Shown here: one piece after another, positions 54,831-64,000 of the stretch | Layout: each line of letters starts with the position of its first letter | Position numbering within the stretch: the stretch's first letter is position 1 | Assembly: GCA_019925095.2 (NCBI GenBank) | Contig: CM034392.1 | Location: 18,518,387-18,582,386, forward strand | Length of the DNA stretch: 64,000 nucleotides | Direction: 5' to 3' | Source of the DNA: Dendrolimus kikuchii | Taxonomy: Eukaryota; Arthropoda; Insecta; Lepidoptera; Lasiocampidae | The notes under the pieces: model-generated | The model's database searches: none | Told to the model about the DNA's origin: nothing | Seen by the model: only the letters and a program-made list of their open reading frames with translations | Program-made: the position numbers and the translations under genes

Positions 54831-55799
54831 TGGAATAATCGGGGCGCTACAAGAAGCTTTTGTGTGTAAGCTTCTTGGGGCGCTACTTTCGCAAAGGATA
54901 TTTATAGCAGGGTTTCTAAGTAAAAACTGCTCCCACGGCGTTTTCTACTTTTACTATAGGGATCGTTTTGTTATAAAATAAAAATAATTCACCCAAATTT
55001 TCATCTTTTTAGTATCTTTTGAGTTTTTTTGAAAAACATATTTTTCCGTTTTTATTTTTTTATATATTTAACTCATGGCGAATTTTTTACCAATACTTGG
55101 GAGTAAAAGGCATGAAACCATATTTTTGTTGTAATTTCCGAATGAAAAGCCGATTTTTTAAAAACAAAATATAACTAAAATATTTTTAACTCGAGTTTCA
55201 TCTAGCACCATTTTTTTTTCCAAAACACGTGGTTTTTAAACAATCCTTTATACTCATGAATTGTTTATATTCTTTTGAAGTGGTGGAACAGTGTCAAATA
55301 ACATAATTTATTGCTTTCAGTTATAAGCTAAACAAGTACAATATACAATAGTGCTTAATTTAACATTATGCGACAATCATTACTCCCCGTACTAGTTTTA
55401 AACTGTGTTACGGCAGAGTAAGTTCACGTCCCGTAAGTTAAAAAGATATTTGTTTCAAACTACCTTTGAAATAATTTGTCAGCACACAAAAAATGAGTTC
55501 GTACATTACCAATTAGACAGTACATGTAACGAATACAGAGACAGCAACATTATTTGTTTAGTAAAATAAATATACACATATATTTTATTCATAATACACA
55601 TATACATCTATTTTCTGCAGTATTGATAAATACATAATAGCTATATATTATAATATATAATATAATTAGTTACAAATTTGTATAAAGTAATATATATTAA
55701 AGATTAGCCATAAAATAACATTTTCATCATATTTTCTCCTCCCCATGCTGATATTCCGTATGAAATTAAAGATTGACATAGAGTAAAATATCATAAGAA
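54831..55799. other. Intergenic, no gene seen
   Basis: AT-rich with no recognisable element or ORF. Confidence 0.6.
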
Positions 55800-55935
55800 T
55801 TTTTTAAATACTGGAATCAGTTTGCGGATTCGTGGCTTGAGATAATCAAAATGTTGTTTCCAATTTAAGTTTCTATCGATTATGATACCTAAGTACCTAA
55901 TACTATCAGCTGCATTTAAGGTGTCAAATAGATAT
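55800..55935 (-). pseudogene. Non-LTR reverse transcriptase thumb fragment
   Basis: One minus-strand frame reads SIRYLGIIIDRNLNWKQHFD then YLKPRIRKLIPVFKK, the 'YLGxxxDxxLxWxxH' motif that follows the palm in Jockey/CR1/R1-type LINEs. Too short to name a clade. Confidence 0.65.
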
Positions 55936-56304
55936 TTTTTTTGTTTTTATATGTATATTATATGTATATTGTAAAATCAATTCCCAACTCTGTAAATACT
56001 ATGTAGCGCCTCAATAAGAATGTACCATTAAAACTTCTAACTAACTGAGCCGCGGCCTCAGCGACCCAAAATGAGTCGTGGCCGTCGAAACGAGAATACT
56101 CCACTCGTTTCTGTTCAGCGCTGTAACCCGCCAGTCATAGGCTTGAAACTCGCTCAGATCAGCCTCCACTCTAGCGGTATCTGGACCAAACAACTGGTCG
56201 CCTAAGTATATGACAATCAGTTCCCGTCAAAAACTCAGATGATATTATGAGATATATTACACCAAAGAATTATTCAAAAATTAGGATACAATATTTACTA
56301 TTTT

Positions 56305-57455
56305 AAACCGACTTCAAAAAGGAGGAGGTTCTCAATTCGTCTGTATGTTTTTTTGCACGTTACTCGATTTCTCCGTCAATTGTGAACCGATTTTCAAAAT
56401 TTTTATTGAAAGGATCTACTCCCAAATTGGTCCCATTGTCACCATGTCAGGATTTGATGAGTGTATCCCAGGGAAATCGAGAGAAACCCTCGAAATTTGC
56501 TATCCGATTTCTTTGTTACACGATATCTTCGTCAATTTGGAGCGATTTTCAATTTTCTTCTTTATTCGTAAGTCTATACTCTTGAGATGGTGCCATAGTC
56601 ACGAAGTTAGGATCTGGCAGGGGCGGATTTAGAAATATGACGCCTGTAGGCTATTCAATTTTTACCGCCAATTTTTTATCGATATCCTAATTCACAATCA
56701 TATTAATTAGATCATTTTTTTGTCAATGAAATTGTAACTTTATGATTTGTGTACATATCGTGAGACGTGTATAGTCTTGAATTAGATCTCCTTTTATTAC
56801 CGTTGAAGATTGTGTAAGACATAATATATAAAAAAATTGGCCTCAAATTTGCCGCCCCTCCAAAATGTGCCGCCCTAGTATCCAGCCTACTCAGCCTATT
56901 GGTAAATCCACCACTGGATCAGAAAGAACCAGATCCGATCTGGTTAGTGGATTCCAGGGAAATCAAGACTAAGTAACCCTTATTAAATATAGCCGAGTGC
57001 CTACATTCTTAGAAAAAAAAGCTTGTATACGCGTCCCAGTATTACATTTCCTACAGGCGCGTAAATTTTTTTATGCATGTTACGCGATTTATCTGTCAAT
57101 TCTGGACCGATTTTCAATTTATTTTCTATTCGGTTGTCTATACTCCTAAGGTGGTTTCATGGTCAACAAGTCAGGATCTCATGTCTCATGATGTCTCTCT
57201 CTCTCTCTCAGGGAAATCGAGAGCAACCCTTGTTGACGAGCGTCTACACCGTAGACTGAGATAGTAACCTTGTATACGGGTGCCAGTACTATAATTTCTA
57301 CAGGCCCTTAATATATTATTTTTAAAGCTATTCAAGTATTTGCGCATCTAAAAAGTTAAACATATTTTTGTAACAAAAACAAAACCGACTACAAAGTAAA
57401 AAGCCAAAAGTAAATATGTAACCAACTTCTGTCTACAATATCTTGAAGTCGGTAC
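56305..57455. repeat. Dispersed repeat with CCGACTTCAA ends and internal duplication
   Basis: Starts ACCGACTTCAAAAAGGAGG and ends TATCTTGAAGTCGGTACGCA. Two internal blocks (about 56345-56610 and 57060-57300) are related: GTTAC(T/G)CGATTT, CCGATTTTCAA, GTCTATACTC, TCAGGGAAATCGAGAG. A separate stretch with CCGCCCCTCCAAAATG sits between them. Same family as 42905-43335. Confidence 0.5.
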
Positions 57456-57486
57456 GCAGTAAAACATAGAGGTCTCGCGTGACCAA

Positions 57487-57602
57487 AAGGCTGGCTTACA
57501 CCTAGGGCAAAGCATCAGCGTTGCCATCCAACGTGGAAGTGCGGCCAGCATTTTGGGCACGCTCCCCGCCGACAGCGACCTAGAGTCTAATTTTTACTTA
57601 TA
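57487..57602 (+). pseudogene. LINE ORF2 C-terminus fragment
   Basis: Reads HLGQSISVAIQRGSAASILG then TLPADSDLESNFYL and stop. A matching minus-strand fragment lies at 58022-58110. Terminal residues of a LINE polyprotein, clade unknown. Confidence 0.55.
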
Positions 57603-58021
57603 GATTGTAATTTTGTAAGTATAGTTATTTTTACAGTATAGTTTAATTTTAATTTATTTAGAACTTAGTTTATTTTTAATTTTTATGCATATTTTGTATA
57701 ATTAAGTTATGGATAATTGATCAAAATTAATTTAATTTAAAGAAATAAAAAAACAATACTATATTTTGCAACGTTTTTGCTTATTTATGTTTTACTTGGC
57801 ACCGACTTCAAGATCTTGTAGAAAGAAGTCGGTTAATATTTATTGTTTGCTTTTTAGTTTGAAGTTGGTTTTGTAGTTAATAACTTAAAATAAGTTTTTA
57901 AAGAAAATCGTATTGAATTTTAAACTCTGACTAATGATAGCCCACACAACAGGAACCTTTAATTTAATTCGTCTCCAAATATAAATTACCTAAATATAAA
58001 CAGTCCAAATAATTAATTCTA

Positions 58022-58110
58022 AAGTACATTATGTAGCAGATCACTGCCAGCGGGTAGCGTGCCCAGAAGGCTGGCTACATTGCCACGTTGCATCGCAATG
58101 TTAATTTTTT
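58022..58110 (-). pseudogene. LINE ORF2 C-terminus fragment
   Basis: The minus strand reads NIAMQRGNVASLLGTLPAGS, related to the plus-strand fragment at 57487-57602 but in opposite orientation. It abuts the retroelement end at 58102. Confidence 0.55.
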
Positions 58111-58395
58111 ATTGCAGGAGTTCAGCAGACAGGCAAACGGCCCACTTAATGGAAAGCGGTTACCATTGCCTATGGATATTTTCAACACCAAAGGTGCAGC
58201 AAATTATGCGCTGCCACCTGGTCACTAATGCCGGAACACAACTCAAGCTTGTTATGGCGACATACTTTAGACCGAGGGTGGTAGCCATCCAGTCGGGCAA
58301 ATACCCTACCACCTGGCTGTGGGTTGTTTTGTCGCCTCTTACGACAGGCCGCCCGGCCGCAGGAAATTGTATTCTTTCTCCGTTCCTGCACAGAT
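58102..58395 (-). mobile_element. Poly(A)-tailed retroelement 3' end
   Basis: Plus strand TTTTTTATTGCAGGAGTTCA ... TCTCCGTTCCTGCACAGATA, the same family as 33093-33415, with an internal deletion of about 30 bp after GCGCTGCC. Confidence 0.65.
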
Positions 58396-58639
58396 ATTTG
58401 CTGAGCGAACTAGCTATGAGCCAGCCTTCTGATCACGGGTAGTGCCTAATGCCATCGAGTTTTCTTACAAATGTCTATTGATTACTTTATTATGAACTAT
58501 GAGTACTTTATTATGAAGCACCATATATATTAGAATAGACTTCCTTGTGAATTTTTATCCATATAGTAATAATAATAATGGGTAGACAAACAAACACATT
58601 ATATATTCCCAAATTAAGCAAGTTACTCTTGTGTTCAAT

Positions 58640-58805
58640 TATAATATACAACGGACCACTTTGGAGCCGACTCCAGACGCCCAGACCATAGTAAATAATG
58701 GAAAGTTCTTTTACGAAATTTACCATGCCAGGAGTCGAACCCGGAGGCTGTGCATCGTAGTGAGGTCCGCCGACAAAGGCTTAGCTCGCTCAATAACAGA
58801 GGCCG
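58640..58805 (-). mobile_element. tRNA-derived SINE-like sequence
   Basis: The minus strand has a strong B box GGTTCGACTCC (58731-58742), preceded about 45 bp upstream by an A-box-like GCGAGCTAAGCC. Different in body from the 20858/27535/38705 family. No cloverleaf can be drawn, so it is not a tRNA gene. Confidence 0.45.
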
Positions 58806-60209
58806 TCATATAAATTAGTTTCTGATAAAAATAAACTTGCACGAAGTTCAAAAGTGGGAATCAAACACACAAGCGTGTAAACGCAATAGAGATAACCGTA
58901 AGCATTAAACAAATACGACGGAGCTAGGTAACAATAGCACTTATAAAAATGTAACGGGCTGTGAAAGTTTTCTGTTGTCTTTAAGAAGTAATCGTTAATC
59001 ATTATTAACTGCAATTAACGATTACCTAATACCGGCATTGTTCTTGTGTGTGACAATTTTATTAATTACTAACTATAACCCGCGGTTTCGCCCGTATTAT
59101 ATATCTGAACCTTCACAAATATGTAGATATAGATAACCATGTTAGAACAATACTATGAATTACATTGTCATATAAAAATATAAATCTAAACAAAATGTAG
59201 CTCCTAAAGAAGACGGTTATACTTTTTTACATTGTTGGGCCCAGTTTGTAAAAAGATGTGAGTGATTTTAAGATTTCTTTTTATAACGTTGATATTTTTT
59301 ATAATTGTAATGGGTTTAGTTATTTTGAATGAAATAATCGTGTGGTGTAAATGTTTCATGTTATAAATTGTTGAAATTTATTCACATAAATCGATTATGG
59401 TAGTATCGATAATTTATTATATATTGTATTTTATTTGTGACCTTATTTTTAAGATTTCTCCTCTTCCAGATAATATAATTTAGGGCTGATGTTTTCCATT
59501 TTGTTATAGACAAATATAACGCTTTTTTAAGTCATATCTCAATTCATTACATATCTTTGGCCCAAAATTCCCGGTCTCCTTTTATTTTAATATTTTATCT
59601 ATTTCCTCAGGAAACAATATATCTCCTTGCCAAATGTTGAAATCTATTAGTCGTCTGGTAGTAAAAAGTAACAAAAACTAAATGTGTGCAGTGTGCTTAA
59701 TACCACACGACAGAAGTGAAAACTTAGTCGAGACAATCCGATTTTACCCGAACGAGCGTTACATACCCGAGCGTGACACGAGACGTATGACGGCTCAGAT
59801 TTATTTACTACCCACAAAATAAAGTGCTCAACACGCCTAAAGAAGTTTTCACTTGAAAAAAAGCGATTATTTTCACATTTGTAATTATGTTAGTATGGAT
59901 ATAAGTACCTACCATGTTCATTTTTTTTACATTTCATATAAATTTTGAATTATATCACAAAGAGATTAACCCTTTTTCCAAAATAAACAGTATTTTATGA
60001 TTATCGCCGTTATCTACAATGCATAAACATTAAATTTCATAATAATAATAAGTTGATTACCAAGACCATGCAAAAGAACAAACAGCCGGACAAAATTATT
60101 TTTACATGTATGTATTAATGGATGGATGGACTATTAAAACAATAACATAAATATATAATACACGTAGAAACTGCTTTCAAACTTAGCGTGTATAGTAAGT
60201 ACATTGGTA
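58806..60209. other. Intergenic, no gene seen
   Basis: Contains a short palindrome (GTAATCGTTAA ... TTAACGATTAC, 58986-59024) and a Helitron-like GC word (ACCCGCGGTTTCGCCCGT near 59088). No ORF of note. Confidence 0.5.
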
Positions 60210-60745
60210 TGTAGAGTTGCGACGAATATTTACGCAAAACCGAATACCGAATTTTCGGCCAGATCTTTGGCTGAATAGGCGAAAGTTCAGCAAAATTATT
60301 CGGAGAGTTTTAAGAAACAAATCATATTTTTGTTTCATAACATTATTTACTGGGTGCCTCCAGTCAATTTTCTCAAGATAATTTTTTTTAATATGTATTT
60401 TTTTATTTTGTAGCTGTACAATAATATTATTATTACTACTGTATGGCTACAAAATAAAAAATAAATATCAGGATTTCTTAATGTTTTAAAAAAATAATAG
60501 GGTGTCAATTATTGTAGTGGGGTGCCAATAATGGTACAGTTCCCCTTAAAAAAATATCATTACAAGTAAATATTTCGCCAAATTTAGCGGTGCTAAGGAA
60601 AATAAATGTAATTCATTTTACTATAAATTATCCTGTTTTTAATTGGTAATGGATATGCATCGGTAGTCTGCCGAATACCTACTAACTAACAAGCACAATA
60701 CATCGAACATCGAATAGTGGCCAAATAGTCTTTACAACACTAGTT
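60210..60745. repeat. hAT-like MITE candidate
   Basis: Left end TAGAGTTGCGACGAATATTT and right end (inverse) CTAGTGTTGTAAAGACTATT share an imperfect inverted terminus. Both halves carry CCGAATA words (GAATACCGAATTTTCGG, GTCTGCCGAATACC). No transposase. No clean target-site duplication was identified. Confidence 0.4.
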
Positions 60746-60769
60746 ATGCATTAATTCTTTTATCAATGT

Positions 60770-61109
60770 AGCTTCTTGGTTATCCGTTGGCTTGTATGCG
60801 TTTACAGTCGAGTTCGAACATTATTTCACTTTACCGCGAGTGTGGCGGGCATTCGCTCGCGCATTAGTCTCACCACTCCGGCGCGGCGGCCAAATGCATC
60901 GTCCGTATTGTCTAATGTACACACGATCCGTGCTTAGAATTTAAATAAGTGTTTTCAAGCAAAGCATTTAAATTACCCACAACTCCATATGTGGATGGAG
61001 CGCGCAACCGTGTGGTAATGGTTTTGTGTCCAAATGACTCGGTGGTTTGTTCTTCAGTGCAAAAATTAGTGTTGTTGTGACAGCTGGGATTCTGTACTTT
61101 GAATAAGTA
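60770..61109 (+). promoter_or_regulatory. Putative promoter and 5' UTR of the proline-rich gene
   Basis: G+C rises sharply over 60835-60900 (GCGAGTGTGGCGGGCATTCG, CTCCGGCGCGGCGGCC), unlike the flanks. It lies 200-270 bp before the start codon at 61110. No TATA box is evident. Inference from composition and position. Confidence 0.4.
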
Positions 61110-61485
61110 ATGCCTGGTAACGCTGGGAGTCCCTATTGGACTGCAGTAGATTTTGACAGCGAAGGGGAGAGCGTCCCATCTCCGCCACCTAATCACAGAC
61201 TGTACCTCGATCCTTGGGATCACGAAGCTTACGAAATGACACCAGCTGACACAACTGAATCCAGCGTAGGAGACAATTTTAATTCATTCGCCGGCGAACC
61301 AGTCAGTGCTAGTTTTTATTATGTTCCAACTAAAAACTATGACTCTGGGGAGGAACCGCCCTTGCCGCCACCGAGAAGGAAGACTCCTGAACAAATATCA
61401 CCGGATTATTCGGTGTATGGAAGAAAGTTCTCTAGATCAGTAGCGCCTGACTTTCCTGAACCAATATACGGCGAAAAACCAATAA
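61110..61485 (+). CDS. Proline-rich gene, coding exon 1
   Basis: Residues 1-125; acidic and Ser/Pro-rich, ending SVAPDFPEPIYGEKPI. A near-identical GTAAGT donor closes it. The start is supported by the adjacent in-frame stop. Confidence 0.8.
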
Positions 61486-62779
61486 GTAAGTACCCACCTA
61501 TACTCTGATTTTTAATTACATAGACCGAAATTACGGCTGCAATCGACCTTTTTTTATATTGCAAGCTTAGAGTAACGCACCATTGTGAGTGGTCACCGCA
61601 AAACTTACTTGAATAAAAAAAAAAAGACGATTTAACTGTCATTTTAGTCCAGGTAATTTAAAATCACAATAGAACATTTATCTGCTTTACTCATCCTATG
61701 CTGAGTAGGTACACAGAACCAACGAAGGTCAACGAACGTTCTTCGGAAGTGCAGTGGGTAACATCAAAGGAATCATCCACACATTCGATTCTTAGACTAA
61801 ACGTTTGCGCCAGTGAAGTGCAGCGAAATCCCTCCGTGTGCTCAATGTGTGCCTAGCACTATCGAAACTAATTTTAAAACTTTGAAAGTCTCTAAACAAT
61901 TATGAACAACGGTTTTGCTTTTCTTATACAAGTAAATTTAATGCAACACATAATTAGTGATAACATTAAGTATAATTAAACATTTAACTTTCATAAAACA
62001 TTTCTAATAATTCAACTGCTAAAATTTAAGGTAGGTAGGTAGTTCTAACTAGTTGTTAATTGTAGGGCTCGACTATTGTTTCTGAATATCTACTATAATT
62101 TGTATACAATTATAATTTATAAGCGTGCTCTTAAAAATTAAATTTGTTTTATTTATCGAAAACGCACTCAAAATGTAGATTTATAAATTTATAAAGCACT
62201 TCTTTAATAATAATAGTGGCAAATCAAATTTATCTCTCGTAAAGATTTTATTTGTAAGACAATGCGAAATGGAGTAAAATATTAATGGACTTCGCCTTTT
62301 TCGTATGTGACGGTACACACTTTCCATAAAGTGGGCAATTATAGCCCGTTTCTGTATCTTACTAACCGTAAATCTCCTTCCTATTGATTAAAACTTGACA
62401 TAAGCTCCATACAAGTATTGTCAAAATTCAAACGATGGTAAAATAAGTGAATGAAAAGTAAGATGTAGATCTACAGCAATACAAAAAATTGTCCCGACGC
62501 CAACTTAGCACGTATGGACCGACCTGAGAATTCTGATACTTGTGAGTTGTTGTATTTTTATTGCATCATTTTACAGGGGACCATCGTCGGTCATTGTACA
62601 TAGAAGAACCAATGTATGTACCACACCCGATGATATATGAACCAATTTACGGAGCTATAATGCCGCCACCGCCGCCTGGATATTTACCTCCGCCCAGATC
62701 TAGAATATCACTACCGTATCAGCCGGAGTACGTCATGGCCGGACTGGGCTATGGAAAACCTAGAAAGCATTCGAGGTAA
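61110..62779 (+). CDS. Unrecognised proline/tyrosine-rich protein, two 5' coding exons
   Basis: Exon 61110-61485 encodes 125 codons from an ATG with an in-frame TAA six bases upstream. Donor ATAA|GTAAGT is phase 1 and joins acceptor TTTACAG|GGGACC at 62577 to form Arg. The product starts MPGNAGSPYWTAVDFDSEGE and has poly-proline runs (PSPPPNH, PPLPPPRRK, MPPPPPGYLPPP) and repeated YxEPIYG motifs (DFPEPIYGEKP, MIYEPIYGAI). No transmembrane segment or signal peptide. It suggests an SH3/WW-binding cytoplasmic scaffold or the intracellular N-terminus of a larger protein; no family was recognised. The end is ambiguous: AGG TAA at 62774-62779 is both a stop and a possible donor (TCGAG|GTAAAT), so the gene may continue beyond 64000. 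Confidence 0.75.
61486..62576. other. Intron 1 of the proline-rich gene
   Basis: AT-rich, no element recognised. Bounded by GTAAGT and TTTTACAG. Confidence 0.6.
62577..62779 (+). CDS. Proline-rich gene, coding exon 2
   Basis: Encodes DHRRSLYIEEPMYVPHPMIY, then PIYGAIMPPPPPGYLPPPRS and ends GLGYGKPRKHSR. It ends either at TAA (62777-62779) or at 62775 if GTAAAT is used as a donor. Confidence 0.75.
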
Positions 62780-64000
62780 ATCTTTAAGACATATTTATTT
62801 CGACTTGTAAATTATGACTAGAGCTTTGTATTCTAGATATTACTTGCCAGCATTCTGAGTACGCTACCCAATGATAATAGTTTTGCAAGTCTTGTCATTT
62901 TATCTATGCCTTCTATTGAGCAATAATTAAGTATTCTTCTCGAAATCTAAGTAATCAGGTAGAAAGGAATATTTTTAGATGTTATGTTTATCCTATTATC
63001 ATGCGGCTTCGTTTCAATCACTCACTTCAATCTTCAAAATGGTGTCCCTGTTAGAACTCTTTCGTATTTTTATTCTTAATTTATTTTATTTATAAGAGAA
63101 TATAATTTTTGTTGATCCTAGATTTGTATTAGTTATCAAATCTATGTATTTTCACCATCGTTGTCCAGCGTATAATTTCAATATTCATACAGTCCTTAAC
63201 AGTCTACGTAAAACGTGGAAGAAATAGTATTCCTTTTCCATGGTAAAACTACCAAATTTTCTGGGATACGAATGATTAACGTAACAAAAAGTTTTATCCT
63301 TCGCCATATTGCTATGTTGTTATAAAGCGTCATACAATGTAAAATTTTATTTAGACTCTAAGCATTTCTCGCTTTGTTATTAGCCAACCTGGATTCAAAA
63401 GTTTCGTTATCAATTCCTGGAGGCACAGAGATGGAAGACAATATTTGTACTTGGCAGCATAAAAGAATAAAATACTTCTATATCCGTTCGCTGTACATCG
63501 GTAAATATTCGTGATTCGAAAAATTCAACGGATTTCCTTATATTAGCGCCCGACTAGAGACGTAAAGATTGTAACTTGTTTATCTTGAAAATATACCTAC
63601 CTAAGGTTTTTTGGTTTAGTGGTTATATTTTTTGTACTTATTTAAAGTAGCTTTGGTAATTCCCCTTATTCAAATATCAGAATAGAACACCCCTGTTCGT
63701 GCCTACCCCGCAAGGGAACTGGCGTGAAGTTATGTATGTATGTGTATGTAGAATAGAACAAGTACCTAAACGTAATAAACAGGTTGGTGTATTATAAAAA
63801 AAAAACATTTTTCACGCATTGAAGACCTTGTCATGTCAATTTCAAAGGCATTTCGCACATGCACATTCTTACGAAAAAAGATCTAACCACAGTAGCCGCT
63901 TATTGACTAGACAGGAATTGCTCAACTTATAACTGCAATAGACATCACATGAAATAGCATTTTATTGTGATAACGACGTATAAAATGTAGTAAATAGCTC
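62780..64000. other. Downstream of exon 2, no further exon seen
   Basis: AT-rich. The only feature recognised is the RTE 3' end at 63697-63745. It may be an intron of the proline-rich gene if the donor is used. Confidence 0.5.
63697..63745 (+). mobile_element. RTE-type LINE 3' tip with (TATG)n tail
   Basis: CGTGCCTACCCCGCAAGGGA then ACTGGCGTGAAGTTATGTAT, inverted relative to 13626 and 52587, ending in TATG repeats. Very short 5'-truncated copy. Confidence 0.7.

Noticed and set aside
54787..54981. 64-codon ORF starting MSGKGMQTIQ
   Set aside because: Short, and its start is one of three diverged repeat units; no domain.
1..64000. CRISPR arrays, operons, bacterial-type promoters or terminators
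   Set aside because: None seen; the window is spliced animal nuclear DNA, and the tandem repeats found lack unique spacers.

Overview
This is AT-rich animal nuclear DNA with spliced genes, most likely from a moth or butterfly. The sequence shows tRNA-derived SINEs, RTE-type LINEs, a DD37D (maT-type) mariner, a Penelope-like element and the dispersed families ending in CGACTTCAAAAAGG and AGTCGCGGGTAACAGCTAGT. Naming the order from these is inference.

Three protein-coding genes can be rebuilt from splice sites and reading frame. (1) Positions 934-17985, plus strand: a ten-exon patched-related (RND/sterol-sensing-domain) transporter-like protein. All nine introns are phase-compatible and give 1064 residues. 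(2) Positions 51622-30118, minus strand: a ten-exon Rif1 orthologue of 2131 residues. It has HEAT-type N-terminal helices, a long disordered middle encoded by one 3.2 kb exon, an RVSF PP1-docking motif and the conserved C-terminal domain. (3) From 61110, plus strand: the first two coding exons of an unrecognised proline/tyrosine-rich protein, which may continue past the window.

Region by region: 1-18430 is the patched-related gene, with introns holding foldback elements, a SINE, RTE pieces, a degenerate Penelope-like element and a LINE RNase H remnant. 18433-22918 is a broken partial tandem duplicate of its 3' half. It still has introns, so it was copied as DNA, and it was later hit by an RTE fragment and a SINE. 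22919-30117 is intergenic and repeat-rich, between convergent genes. 30118-51622 is Rif1, whose introns carry SINEs, a maT mariner beside a (TA)n tract, and several tandem repeats (9, 15 and 80 bp periods). 51623-61109 holds a 5'-truncated RTE LINE with a 13 bp target-site duplication, LINE scraps and dispersed repeats. The third gene starts at 61110, divergent from Rif1.

The genes do not form a functional system. The patched-related protein is a membrane protein and Rif1 a nuclear replication-timing/PP1-targeting factor. The most notable features are the duplicated patched-related pseudogene, the Penelope-like element with a degenerate hammerhead-like motif, the internally deleted maT, the split SILK/RVSF region of Rif1 and several unexplained tandem repeats.
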